Source: Prorocentrum cordatum
Lineage: Eukaryota > Sar > Dinophyceae > Prorocentrales > Prorocentraceae
Reading direction: 5' to 3'
NCBI GenBank assembly: GCA_963575745.1
Contig: CAUYUJ010021677.1
Span: 41,101 to 98,600 of the forward strand
DNA: 57,500 nucleotides
A program made the position numbers and the translations under genes. The notes beneath the pieces were generated by a model. That model searched no databases, was not told the origin of the DNA, and saw only the letters and a program-made list of their open reading frames with translations. Below, in pieces: positions 10,641 to 20,092 of this stretch (position 1 is the stretch's first letter; the number at the start of each line of letters is the position of its first letter).

Positions 10641-10990
10641 GGCCTCTGCCAATGCAGCCACACGTGTTCAATGGTATAACACAGAGTGTTTCAAGCTTGT
10701 AACCCTAGATGGCACTTATATGAGGCCCCCCCTGGGTAAGCAGATACATGTAGCAGGGGGAAGCACTCGCATGACCCATCAAACCAGGTTCCACGCTGGG
10801 CTGGAAGCTTGGTCTTGTTCCGTGTGCGGGACGTACGCCTCCCAACAGACTTGGAAGCTAGCCGTCGCATGTGACACACCCAACGCCACTGGGAGGGAGT
10901 ATTTGCGTCGAATTGCATTGGGGTCCTGGCCCAAAGCGCTCAGCGAGGGGGGAAGCAACAGGCACCTCGGTAGGTGCCAGCGGGAGCCTA
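10641..10990 (+). pseudogene. LINE D C-terminal zinc domain
   Basis: In the frame after the RNase H stop the text EAWSCSVCGTYASQQTW shows a CxxC pair, with a third Cys in LAVACDTPN and the ending YLRRIALGSWPK. The same arrangement ends LINE A (CTKCYSYSSHGRASGLADVC). It probably binds nucleic acid. A short stem-loop, GGCACCT-CGGT-AGGTGCC, follows at 10961-10978. Confidence 0.7.
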
Positions 10991-11031
10991 TCACCATATC
11001 GCTGCGCGATCAGGCAGAGTCTCCAGAGTCT

Positions 11032-11137
11032 CCTCCTCCTCCTCCTCCTCCTCCTCCCCACCTCCTCCTCCTCCTCCTCCTCCTCCTCCTCCTCCTCCTC
11101 CTCCTCCTCCTCCTCCCCACCTCCTCCTGCTCCTCCT
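11032..11137 (+). repeat. TCC microsatellite at the 3' flank of LINE D
   Basis: Nearly perfect TCC triplets with two CCCCA interruptions. It begins within about 20 nt of the last LINE D sequence and has the same orientation as the 5' flanking tract. Confidence 0.95.
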
Positions 11138-11615
11138 CAAGACCTCATCGCATGTCTGGGGCCCTGTCCTGCTTCGCCTCGCCTCTCCGCCCTCCGCTCT
11201 CGCCTCCGTGCGCCTGCTGGGAGCCCCAGCCTCGCCAGGGAAAAAAAAACTACCCTCGGAGGAGCGACGAGAAGGCATCGCGACCTTGCGACGCGGCTCA
11301 CGCGGGCCACGAGCGCGGCACGCTGCGTCGGAGACGAGGGCACTTGCGCGCGACCTCACGTGGGAAGGCTTGCGTGCCAAGGTCGGCGCCATCGACCCCG
11401 CTTTCTTCCCGCTGCTCGGAGGAGGAGGAGGAGGAGGAGGAGGAGAAGGGAGCCAGGGCTGTTGGATCCGGAGCCAGGGTGATTTCAGGGAGGAATCAGA
11501 CCGCCGGACCCCCACCCGGCAGTCCCACAGCTGACCCTGCTGGCTGGACCGCCATAGCGCGCGGTAGGAAGAGTATGCGCGGCGCGCTCCGGACAGTGCC
11601 AGGCGGAGACGCACG
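11138..11615. other. Intergenic, no recognised gene
   Basis: Includes a short GGA run at about 11419-11450 and an A8 run at 11240. No domain or RNA gene recognised. Confidence 0.5.
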
Positions 11616-11745
11616 CATCACCACCGCCTGGAGGATCGTTCTTCGGGGACTTCGGCAGGCGGTGGACCCTCCCCAGGGCCAGAATGTTTCCACATCCACC
11701 GCCTGCCGAGGCCCCCGAACATCGATCCTCCAGGCAATGGTGATG
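11616..11745. repeat. 130-bp foldback (imperfect palindrome)
   Basis: CATCACCACCGCCTGGAGG on the left pairs with CCTCCAGGCAATGGTGATG on the right. A second block, GGCAGGCGGTGGA, pairs with TCCACCGCCTGCC closer in. The loop is about 25 nt. Symmetry may extend a little beyond both ends. No flanking duplication found, so mobility is not shown. Confidence 0.8.
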
Positions 11746-12309
11746 GGTGAACCCCCGCCTCGGATACAGCCGCCGTGGCTCGGAATCCAAAGCACCTGCG
11801 GCAAGTAATGGGCACGCCAGGCGGGAGATAAAGAAAGAAAACGGTGACAATGACCAAGACTGAACGCGAAACGTCGGTGCCGATCTTGTTCACCGTCCAT
11901 CTTGGTCATCGTAAATTCGTGGATCATCCTTGCGAATCGGCGACGGCCAGCATAGGGCATGGACCATGATCCTGATCTGCATCGAGAAAATCCTGCGACA
12001 TCCTGGTCATGGTCATCGCGTTTTTTCCCTCCCGTGGAGGCGGACAGGCAGCAGCTGGAACGGGAGCTGAAACGGGAGCGGCAACAGATGGAAGCGGCGG
12101 CTCGTGGAGGCACAGTGGAGGCACAAAGGCGAGCCGAAGGATCGTCTTCTGAGGCTCCCCCGGGGGTGCCCCGGAACACCGAGCCGTATGTGCCCTCACC
12201 CAGCCGACTCGAAGGCGACAGGTTCTCGGTCGCCTCGAGGATGTCCTCGGCAGAGGGGGGGGGGCGATCTCTCCCTCCCCCTCATCCCCTTTCCTTATAG
12301 ATAGATCAC
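11746..12309. other. Intergenic, no recognised gene
   Basis: One plus-strand frame at 11959-12300 is moderately charged (RQQLERELKRERQQMEAA), which could be coiled-coil-like, but it has no recognisable family and ends in a pyrimidine tract. Confidence 0.45.
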
Positions 12310-12716
12310 TCTTTCTCCTCCTCCTCCATTTCCTCCTCCTCCTCCTGCTCCTCCTCTTCTTCCTCCGCCCCCTCCTCCTCCTGCCCCTCCTCCTCCTACT
12401 ACTCCTCCTCATCCTTTTCCTCCTCCTCCACCTCCTTTCTCCTCGTCCTCCTCCTCCTCCCTCCTTTTCCTCCTTCGTCTTCTCCCTCCTCCCCCTCCTC
12501 CCCCTCCTCCTCCTCCTCTCCTCCTCCTCCTCCTCCTCCTCCTACCCCTCCCCCCTCCTCCTCCTCCCCCTCCTCCCCCTCCCTCCTTCTCCTTCCTCCT
12601 CCTCCTCCTCCTCCTCCTTCTCCTCCTCGTTTCTCCTCCTCGTTTCTCCTCCTCATCATCATCATCATCATCATCCTGCTCCTCCACCTCCTCCTCCTCC
12701 TCCTCCGCTTCCTCTC
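12310..12716 (+). repeat. TCC/CTC microsatellite
   Basis: About 400 bp of pyrimidine triplets with C-runs and a short (ATC)n block near 12655-12675. Poly-Glu and poly-Gly frames on the minus strand are artefacts. Confidence 0.95.
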
Positions 12717-12844
12717 CTTAAGAATGACTCCTCCCTGTCACACCCCGAGGCGTGCCAGCAGGGCGGGCGGAGCGGTCCGACGGAGACCTCCTGCCCGCCT
12801 ATGACCCCGAAAATTCTGCAACTTCCAACTGCCACGCGGATGGA

Positions 12845-13500
12845 ATGGACGGTCTAAAAATGTGGCCATCGCGTCAGCGCCACGACACGGTCGTCTCGAA
12901 CGCGTCGAGCAGCTACAGAGATGCAGCGCATGTAGATTTCAACATGTGGTTCACGCTTTACCGCCGCACACAATCGTCTTGACGGATCCCGAACAAACAC
13001 AAATGAAACGCAAGTCGCTTGAAACATACGGCCGCCGTTTTCGCTCCGGGAACACTCGTGTTACAGCTTCCCCGACTGTTACACCGGTGATGGGGGTCGT
13101 GGTTTACATGCGGCTCTCGCCTTATTGCCGAGCACATGCGTCTTCAAAGCTTCCAACGAGTACACGGATGGGGGATCGGCTCAAAGTCAACATGTGGTTT
13201 TCGCCTGGGCCCCGCTCAAATACGTCCTAAAAATGTATCGCCGATACGCGGATAAGTGGATGGCTACTTTCCAAAAAATGCGGTTATCGTCCCAGACCCT
13301 GGCTACAACCGTAACACGGATGAAACGCGATTCTATCTACATGCGGATTACACCCCAGCCTCGCGCACACTCGTCGACAGAAGGTCCACCAAATATACGG
13401 ACTGAGCGTACGTCCCTGTGAAAATCAGACCCTCGCCTCAACAGCTACACGGATGGATGGCGGTTCCTTCTCAAAATAAAGCCGCCGCTTGATACTGCCT
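12845..13500 (+). repeat. Diverged ~80-bp tandem repeat (family T1)
   Basis: The anchor ACATGTGGTT-TCGCC or ACATGCGGCTCTCGCC recurs at about 12862, 12944, 13106, 13190, 13279 and 13341, mostly 80-87 bp apart, with GCGCACA-TCGTCT and CACGGATGG between anchors. Units are strongly diverged. Isolated units follow at about 14365-14440. The family recurs at 46700-46925 in the same orientation and at 49650-50040 inverted. Confidence 0.8.
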
Positions 13501-14364
13501 GAGCCCGTATGACCAGAATCCTCAAAAATGTGCAACAGCTGGACGGGTTGGGAGCAGCACCTTTTTTCAAGTCATGCTCCTCGCGTGAGACGTCTGTTGG
13601 GCTTTATGCCCAGACCATGAAAAGTGGCGACAATTTGCACGAATTCAGGACGGCCCGCATTGAAAACGGAGCCATGGCTGGACACTTGCTTGGACCGTAT
13701 GGCCCTACATGGTCGCGCTTAGTAGAAATAATATGATGGACGGAAAATTTGTTCCCTGAAAATGCCAAGCATCTCCACACAACAGCAAGGTACGAGGCAG
13801 AATGTGCACCCACGTTGGAACCATGTGTCGCGCACCGTCGGTTGGACTAGGACTGACTATGCCTACTTTCTCGGGACCCCTGGTCCCGTCCGTTTCCAGC
13901 CAGCATTTCGGCGAGTGGCTGGCTATCTTCACCAGGACCTGCCACAACCAACCACACGGGGCAGGCCGACACTGTCACGAACGACACCTCCGTTTCCGAC
14001 TGTGTGAAACATCAATGCGTGCAACAACCGAATCGCCAGCTGATTGTCAAGCGGGCTCAGGGCAATGAGCGCTGGCAGCTTAGCTTCGCGCGTCAACCTG
14101 GAGCCTGATTCGTTAGCCTTTTTGTTTCAGGGGAGGGAGGGAACAACTGATGCAAAAACTTGCCCCTGCCCTGAATTGCAAGACCATGGGGGGCATTCGT
14201 CCATCAAGGGGGATTCCCCGCAATGAGAATACCTGCTTGCATGGGCGTGTGAGCAAAGGACTCTGGACAGGAGGGCGTGTTCCGGCATTGGGTTGGATAG
14301 GGTCTTCCGCCTCGCTCACGCATTTCGGGTTTACAATGATCTCCATCAAGGCTTGGCGCCGCGC
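13501..14364. other. Intergenic, no recognised gene
   Basis: Lower GC than the surroundings and relatively complex sequence. Open frames of up to 123 codons match nothing I recognise. TTTTTGTTTCAG at about 14119-14130 looks like a 3' splice site, but there is no coding context to support an exon. Confidence 0.5.
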
Positions 14365-14440
14365 ACGTTCGTCTGAAAAATTGCGGCCGTCTCGAAGATG
14401 GAGGGCAGCTCATTTTCAGAATGCGGTTCCCGCCCCATTG
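14365..14440 (+). repeat. T1 repeat units, isolated
   Basis: CGCCGCGCACGTTCGTCT, then GATGGAGGGCAGCT, then GAATGCGGTTCCCGCC follow the order of motifs in family T1. One to two units. Confidence 0.65.
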
Positions 14441-14950
14441 CCGCGGGCCTTCGCCCCAAGCGTGGACCAGAGCTTCAAGGGTTCACGTGATCCGAAAATT
14501 GCGATCTACAGCGTGAGTTAAGAGTGCCAGGACGCACAGCCCCGTGCATTTGCGGCGTTGACCTCTCAGGAATGGCGCATTAGCGCGATTGCAAGTCATC
14601 CGACGGTTGTCTCCCAATGGGTCACATCCAGCAATGAGAACAATTCGTGTGGGGCCCTATAAAGATGGAGCGTGGAGTGAGGGTGTATTGCAACATCGCT
14701 GATCCGTCTTAGGTTAAAACTAATCCTTATCCTCCCCCCCATTTTCCTCCTCCCCCCATCTGTCACCCTCCTCCTCCTCCTGCGCCGCATTTGGGGCGGG
14801 GGGCTGATGGCCACGACGACGGCAGGCAGGGGGCAGGGGGCGGGGAGAGGGTTAGAAATTGCAAAAGAAAAGGGAAACGCAGGGGTGCCCCCCCTTCCGC
14901 GCGACCTCGCGCAGGCGATCCTTGAAGACCCCCCCCCACGAACCCTGCTC
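14441..14950. other. Intergenic, no recognised gene
   Basis: Contains AGGAATGGCGCATTAGCGCGATT near 14568-14590, resembling the second tandem family (T2) at 47065 and 49456. G- and C-runs follow. No gene recognised. Confidence 0.45.
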
Positions 14951-15429
14951 CCCCTCCCACTCAACCTCCTCCTCCTCCACCGTCTCCTGCTCCTCCTCCG
15001 CCTCCTCCTCCTCCTCTGTTCTCCTCCTCTCCGCCCGTCTCTCTCCTCCGCCTCCCCATCCGCCGCCGTTCTCTCGGGAGGAGGGGCCCGCCCAAAAATT
15101 GTGGGGGGGGGATGGGGCGCCAGTCGAGGAGCCCGGGGGCCCGCCGCGACAGAGCGGGGAGCGGAGCGGAGCGGGGCGAGGAGAGGGGGGGGAGGCACGA
15201 GAGGGGGGGAGAGGCCGGCGAACGAGAGGTGGAGAGGTGGAGAGGGGAGGAACGAGAGGGCAGCGAGCGCGAACGAGCAGAGGCCGAGAGAGGCAGCAGG
15301 GCCTGGCCCGCCCGAAGAAGGGCGGACGAGCGCACGAGAACCCCCTGCCCCCAGAGGGCCCAGACCTCGGAGGCCGGAGCCCGCAGCCGTCCGCTCTGCA
15401 AGGTCCGGGCCCCGGGGGAGAGGGCCTGC
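14951..15429. other. Low-complexity CTC and GAG-rich stretch
   Basis: CTC-rich at 14960-15060, then GA/GGA-rich at 15150-15300. Long frames on both strands (for example the minus-strand frame spanning 14596-16377) are products of this composition. Confidence 0.7.
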
Positions 15430-15602
15430 GAACGAGGAGGGGGAGGAGGAGGAGGAGGAGGAGGAGGAGGAGGAGGAGGAGGAGGAGGAGGAGGAGGAGG
15501 AGGAGGGAGGAGGAGGGAGGGAGGAGGAGGAGGAGGAGGAGGAGGAGGAGGAGGAGGAGGAGGAGGAGGAGGAGGAGGAGGAGGAGGAGGAGGAGGAGGA
15601 GC
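15430..15602 (+). repeat. GGA microsatellite, near-perfect
   Basis: Two long pure GGA blocks separated by GGGA interruptions at about 15500-15525. Purine-only on the plus strand. Confidence 0.97.
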
Positions 15603-16450
15603 TGGAACAAGCGGCCCTTCGCGGCCGCGGGCAGCGGGAGCACGGGCCCTGCGGCAGGCCCGTGCTCACCATCGCATAGGGAGGCCCGGACGAGGACGGG
15701 CTCGCCCAGCACGCCCAGCGCGAGGGCACGGAGCGGCGCCACGACGCGGAAGGGGGAAGAGAAACAAGCAGAGATCGGCGACGCTGGTCAACACCAGCCC
15801 GCAAGAAAAGAACACCACGCGCGCGCCGCCAGCGGGCGGACGCGCAGAGCCTGGGATGCTCTCGCCGCGCGAGACCGCATCGAGCCCACATCGGGGACTG
15901 GGATGCTCTCTCCACGAGGCTGCACCGAGCCCAGCCCCAGGGCTTGGGACGCAATGACTCTGAAGTCCGCACGGGCCCAGCCCAAACTCCACCTCCACCA
16001 CAAACGCCACGATCATATGGAAATACTGGAAACAGTGGGGCCGCATTAAGCAACAGCACGCCGCGTGCAAACCACCAAATCATGGGAATAATGAACTTGG
16101 AGCCGGGCCGATCGCTGGACGCACCCATCCTAGCCAAAGCAAAACGCGAAACGACCGAACCCGAGCCAGCGCCCACCTGGACTGGCTCGGAAATCTGCGG
16201 TCCGGCACCCCATGGGACGAGCTCGGAAGCCTGCGCACCTCCCGTTCTCGGGGCGGCCGCGCGGTAGCGAGCAGCACGCCTACGTTGAAGTATCACATCG
16301 TGCGACGGCCCATCCAGCGGACCGAAGCTCGGGGACCTGAACCGAAACAGCACTACAGGGCAGGTTTTAATACACATGATTTTTAATATCGGATTTTTAA
16401 TACATGATCAATGTATGAAAAAGATATGCCTGAACTCATCGTTTTTTGTT
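15603..16450. other. Intergenic with short repeats, no recognised gene
   Basis: A short stem GCACGGGCC-CTGCGGCA-GGCCCGTGC lies at about 15638-15664, and related text recurs at about 38735-38765. A 46-bp unit starting CTGGGATGCTCTC is tandemly repeated twice at 15852-15944. An AT-rich segment with repeated TTTTTAATA lies at 16365-16410. Confidence 0.6.
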
Positions 16451-16499
16451 AGTACTAAATCCCTGAATTATTACTACATTAACCGCACGCGGAGCATGT

Positions 16500-16850
16500 A
16501 TCAAAAACGGCACTGTAAACATATCCCCCCAACACTGAAGCGACACCCAGCCGACCCACAGCAACCATGCCACGAGTACTGGGCCTCCCCAGGCCGTGGA
16601 AGACCTGGCCAGACTGTGGCAGAACACCTCTGGCAAACCAGGCCTGCATCTCTTCCGTCGCAGTCAGCATCCGCCGAGCCGCCCGTCGAACTCCCGGCGG
16701 GGTGAGGAGCTGACGCCGCCCCGCGCAAGCATCGTAAACGAAGAAGCGGCGAGACAGAGCGCCAGGCACTGTCTGGCACCTGCGCCACCGGCGCGACATG
16801 CCAGCACAAGCCCTGGCCACGCGGATCTGCGACCAGCGCCCACCAGCGGT
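16500..16850 (-). pseudogene. LINE E post-RT segment
   Basis: Continues from SLRGV, on the far side of the MITE at 16853-17029, with TAGGRWSQIRVARACAG, matching LINE B SLRGV-FTGSHWTSPDC. RCQTVPGALSRRFF then keeps half of the zinc knuckle that follows the RT thumb in these LINEs. No RNase H is visible downstream. Confidence 0.7.
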
Positions 16851-16852
16851 TA

Positions 16853-17029
16853 CTCCAGATTTCGTAATAAAGGGAGGGGGGTCTCATTTCGGGGGGGGTC
16901 TCTTCCAGGCTATCGTGGAGGGCCTGGGGGGTCTGGGGACGATGTTTTGGAGGGTTCTCCCACGGGGGAGGTCTGAAATGGCTTGTCTTGGAGGGTCCAG
17001 ACCCCTCCCTTTTATTACGAAATCTGGAG
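16853..17029. mobile_element. MITE-like element, family III, copy 1
   Basis: Inverted ends CTCCAGATTTCGTAATAAAG and its complement CTTTTATTACGAAATCTGGAG (one extra base in the T-run). TA at both flanks (16851-16852, 17030-17031) is a Tc1/mariner-type duplication. Internal GGGG and TCTGAAATGG blocks match copy 2. Removal of the element and one TA restores LINE E reading SLRGV-TAGGRW. Non-coding. Confidence 0.92.
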
Positions 17030-17044
17030 TACCCCTCGCAGCGA

Positions 17045-17890
17045 CCCTCGCACATGAGGAGTCAGCTTCTTGCCTCACAAGCACTCCGCGATTGGTCGCA
17101 ATGAGATGGGACCTGTCCGAATAGAGCCCGTCACCTGCACGAGCGCCAAGGCAGCTCGATCGATCGAGCGCCGAACTCCGAACTTGACTGCGCGTGCAAT
17201 CCACCTGGACGAGTAGCAGCTCAAGTACCACGGCCTCCCTTCGTTATCCACCAGTGCGAGCGGGTCAAGCAATGTTCAACAGATTCTGCTGCCCGGTGCC
17301 TGCCCAGGTGCTCCAGGGCCAACAACTCGCCCTCCTTGGCCATGGCGTCCCGAATACGAGTCAACTGCGTGCGAAAACTTCTGCAGCAAACGTCACAGGC
17401 GTCGCCCCCAAGATCTCGGTGAAATTCCCCCCCGTCGTGGGAAAGGCACCACGTCGGCCACTACGTCTTCGATCTGGCTGAAGGTGACAGCGTCACTGCA
17501 GAAGAACCCCATCTTGTCTCAGGAGAGCGGCAAACCACGAGCCTGCAAGAGGCCCACGGTTCCCTTAAAGGAATAGTTCAACTCCTGCGAGACCGTCGCG
17601 GGCCCACCGACCGACTGCAAGCGAATGTCGTCGATCTGGCTTTTGATGCGAAGCTACCTGCTGCGAATCCCGACATGTCGAGGCACCGTCACAATCGTCA
17701 GTTCGGCGAACTCTGCAGCACACGAACACCCAACCACGTTCGTCCCATTGGCAAAAATCATGCCCGAGGTGGAGTTCTGATAAAGGGCCCTCCTGGGCCC
17801 TCTGTAAAAGGGCACAAAGCGGCCTGAGGAGTCCCTCTGGGAAACCTGTAACTCGGGTTGCGTCTGAAATTTCGTTGTGCAAGATCATGT
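17045..17890 (-). pseudogene. LINE E reverse transcriptase, catalytic to thumb segment
   Basis: Aligns with LINE B at protein and DNA level. LDPLALVDNEGR and IARAVKFGVRRSIDR match LINE B LLDPFTLLDDEGR and IAHAVKLGVRRQIDR. Nucleotides near 17520-17640 parallel the LINE B motif C region (LINE B has VDDISLHSVGG), and the segment at 17690-17860 parallels LINE B motif B (TIVAGCSCATG in LINE B). Multiple frameshifts. The upstream edge at about 17900 is abrupt because of the 993-bp insertion. Confidence 0.75.
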
Positions 17891-17900
17891 CGTAAAACTT

Positions 17901-18893
17901 ACGCCGGTCGACGCACGCACTAGGCCCCCGGCAAGGCTGATTCGATGGCCTTTCTGAATTCTATACACGATGTGGGTCTCGCGCGTGTCAACCGTTTTGG
18001 CAATTTTCAGATCAGGCAATGTGGCCCCGATGGGCTGCAATGGCTGCAACGTTACGATATCCTCGGATCTCGCTTGGCTCAAGCGAAACGCCGATGAGAT
18101 CACCAAGAACGGCGCTTTGGGACGTTCGCTGTTTTCTGTCCTAGCCTGGCTATGACGAGTCGATGCGGGGATCGTCAGGAATGGCGTTCTGGGACCTTCC
18201 GGATTTGTTTCAGTCTCAGCCTGGCTGTGACGCCGCGAAGTGCGATAGTGTTGCAACTGTCCAACGTTATGGATGACGGTTTGGAGTTCTGGCGCAGGAC
18301 ATCCTTACCACAACGACGCCGATCATGACGTTGAGAATTCGTGAATGAAAATACTTTAATTTCACATTGGCGAATATTAAAATATGGTCGGCGTCATTTT
18401 GATGAGAAGGTCCTCTGCCAAGGCTCCAACAAGTCATTCGTAACCTTGGACAAATGCAACCCCATCGCACTTCGTGGCTTTCATCATCGTTTCGTCATAG
18501 CCAGGCTAGGACCGGAAAAACAGTAACGACCCAGAGCGCCATTGTTGGCGACCAGGATCGTTTCGACATAGCCAGGCTAGCACAAAAAACAGCGCAACGT
18601 CCCAAAGCGCCATTCCTGGTCGAATCGGCCTTGCCGGAAGGCCGTGGATGTAAAAAATAACGCGAAATCAAATCATCACGTTGGAATTCCGCCGTTCAGA
18701 AAAAATAAAAGCACTCCAGGCCACAACATGGGGCTCAAAAGCCTGCACTTGTGGTTCGCGCTTATTTTTCACATTTTCGGCGGCGGCCGCCGATCGTGCC
18801 CAGCTTGGAAAACGCGGATTTCGAATGGCGAAATTCCAATGTTACGAGTCAGCTTCGCGCTAATAGTTTCCATCCACGGAAGCACTGAAAAAA
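17901..18893. mobile_element. 993-bp foldback-containing insertion in LINE E
   Basis: LINE B reads continuously through the point where LINE E jumps from about 17900 to 18895, so everything between is an insertion. It is dominated by the palindrome at 18095-18620. GGCAAGGCTGATTCGA at 17934 is mirrored by TCGAATCGGCCTTGCC at 18622. Edges carry AAACT/TAACT, a possible short duplication. No coding capacity recognised. Confidence 0.75.
18095..18620. repeat. ~525-bp imperfect palindrome
   Basis: The left arm and the reverse complement of the right arm align along their whole length around a centre near 18355. Landmarks: AACGGCGCTTTGGGACGTT at 18109 against its mirror near 18590, CCTAGCCTGGCTATGACGA near 18140 against TCATAGCCAGGCTAGG at 18495, and CGAAGTGCGATAG near 18236 against ATCGCACTTCG near 18465. 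Each arm contains two subrepeats of about 75 bp ending in AGCCTGGCT. Confidence 0.88.
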
Positions 18894-18894
18894 T

Positions 18895-19045
18895 CTAACT
18901 CAGGGGCCGCACTTGCGAGCACATCGTGAATCCAAGCCGATGTATCACACAAGGTTTCCGAGGAGCTGCCCCAAAGAAAGAATCTGGGAGCGTTGCCTCC
19001 CACCTGGCTACAGCACGATGCCTTAAGCAAGACCAAAGACTTTGG
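18895..19045 (-). pseudogene. LINE E reverse transcriptase fragment
   Basis: LWSCLRHRAVARWEATLPDSF matches LINE B LWSRLRHRVVAKWESTLPDIF, the RT segment after the GG-RP motif. DNA similarity to 41823-41960 continues to about 18895, then stops at the foldback insertion. Confidence 0.85.
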
Positions 19046-19054
19046 ACGCCCGTA

Positions 19055-19430
19055 ATGGGTACGGAAAGGATGGGTACAATGCCCAACAACAAGTGTTGCC
19101 CCAAACCAACAGCGGCCGCTGTTGGGCAGGCGGCCTTCGGTGGTAAATGGACACAGGCCGCGGCGACACCGACAGCGAGCCCTGTTCAGAGTGAACAGGA
19201 GCTGCTGTTGGGCATCGTACTCCAGATTTCGTAATAAAGGGAGGGGGGTCTCATTTCAGGGGGGGGGGGTTCCAGGCTATTTTGGAGGGCCTGGGGGGGG
19301 TCTGGGGACGATGTTTTGGAGGGTTCTCCCACGGGGGGGTCTGAAATGGCTGAAATGGCTTGTCTTGGAGGGTCCAGACCCCCTCCCTTTTATTACGAAA
19401 TCTGGAGTACCCATCCTTTCCGTGCCCATG
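19055..19430. repeat. Inverted repeat interrupted by MITE III copy 2
   Basis: The left arm (19055-19092) reads ATGGGTACGGAAAGGATGGG then TACAATGCCCAACAAC. The right arm is its reverse complement, GTTGGGCATCG (19207-19217) and CCCATCCTTTCCGTGCCCAT (19410-19429), with the MITE between. An internal CAACAGCGGCCGCTGTTG palindrome is at about 19108-19125. Confidence 0.85.
19220..19407. mobile_element. MITE-like element, family III, copy 2
   Basis: Same ends as copy 1, CTCCAGATTTCGTAATAAAG and its complement, with TA at 19218-19219 and 19408-19409. The body matches copy 1 with small indels, including a doubled GGCTGAAAT. The opposite arm of the host inverted repeat carries the unoccupied site with a single TA, confirming boundaries. 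Confidence 0.95.
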
Positions 19431-19691
19431 TCGTTCGTGCCGAAAGGCGTGGAAGAAGCGTGAGGCGTGAAGCCCCGGCGGAAAAAAAGGCCCACGGGGC
19501 GCAGGACGGTGAAGCACATAACATCGCTGCCTCCGCCCGCGGCGGCGACGACGCGCACCATGCCACACCGGGCAGCAGGCGCGCGTGAGGCATGGCAGCA
19601 AGGGAAGAGGAGGAGGGCCCACGGGAGGCCTGGAAATGGGCACCAACACCACGACAGAGGGCTGCCTCCACAGGGGGGAGGTGATCCTAGA
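19431..19691. other. Rest of composite insertion in LINE E, unrecognised
   Basis: Lies between the inverted repeat and the resumption of LINE E. It contains an A7 run near 19480 and no recognised domain or ends. Confidence 0.45.
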
Positions 19692-19766
19692 TTTCGGTGT
19701 TGGTGGTAATATTTCGGCCACCCTGGAAGCCAGAATATTACCACCATCACCGAGATCGGGGTCTTC
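19692..19766. repeat. Hairpin, about 22-bp stem
   Basis: TTCGGTGTTGGTGGTAATATT pairs with AATATTACCACCATCACCGA around a 26-nt centre. It overlaps the point at which LINE E reading (EEDPDLGD) is lost. Confidence 0.8.
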
Positions 19767-19872
19767 TTCCCTCGGTGGAGGAACGCCGCCGATCCTAGCG
19801 TTGGTGTCAACCTCTAGGCCTGCAAGAGGGCCGAGGGAAACTCCTCCACCCGCCGAGGAGGGAGACGGTCCC
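19740..19872 (-). pseudogene. LINE E RT motif 1 segment, downstream part
   Basis: On the minus strand GWDRLPPRRVEEFPSALLQA matches LINE B GWDCFRPRWVDRLPRVLVST, and EEDPDLGD matches RERNPELAD. It joins KSALG on the other side of the MITE at 19879-20092. Confidence 0.75.
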
Positions 19873-19878
19873 ACCCGA

Positions 19879-20092
19879 TGGGACGCACAGAGACATACTA
19901 ATACTATGTGTCCGCCTTGGAGGCGCGCGTCCGACCCGAACATATAGTATACCCATCTTGTAGTATATCGTTTCTCGAGCGGTGTGGCCAGAAAGCGCCC
20001 GCCACGACGCATATACTATAAGATTTCTCGGTTCGCGCGTCGCCCCTGGGGGGGCGACGAACACATAGTATAAGTATGTTGGGGGGACGCCG
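19879..20092. mobile_element. MITE-like element, family IV
   Basis: Near-terminal inverted repeats ACATACTAATACTATGTGTCCG (19893) and CGAACACATAGTATAAGTATGT (ending 20079); inner ATATAGTATA blocks are also mirrored. The 6-bp direct repeat ACCCGA flanks at 19873-19878 and 20093-20098. Removing the element and one copy gives minus-strand KSALGWDRL, the conserved RT text. The outermost 14 bp on each side are only weakly mirrored. Confidence 0.88.

Larger units (their letters stand above)
3563..11020 (+). mobile_element. LINE D: decayed non-LTR retrotransposon with nested insertions
   Basis: Plus-strand relics occur in the order expected of a dinoflagellate two-ORF LINE: ORF1 (3646-4760), endonuclease (to 6062), reverse transcriptase (7292-9566), RNase H (9585-10640) and a C-terminal zinc domain (to about 10985). 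Stops and frameshifts break every part. Nested insertions are seen at 5228-5404, 5526-5635, 6204-6346 and 8994-9066, and a dispersed repeat sits at 4780-4945. The copy lies between two TCC-type tracts. Exact ends are inferred. Confidence 0.85.

Noticed and set aside
11959-12300. Coiled-coil protein frame
   Set aside because: Short charged stretch without a family match, running into a pyrimidine tract; no start context.
14119-14131. 3' splice site TTTTTGTTTCAG
   Set aside because: No exon with recognisable protein follows and no matching 5' site can be defended.
14596-16377. Very long minus-strand open frame (593 codons)
   Set aside because: It crosses CTC and GGA microsatellites and is made largely of Ser, Pro and Arg runs. 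Equally long frames occur on both strands at the same place, which is what simple repeats give.
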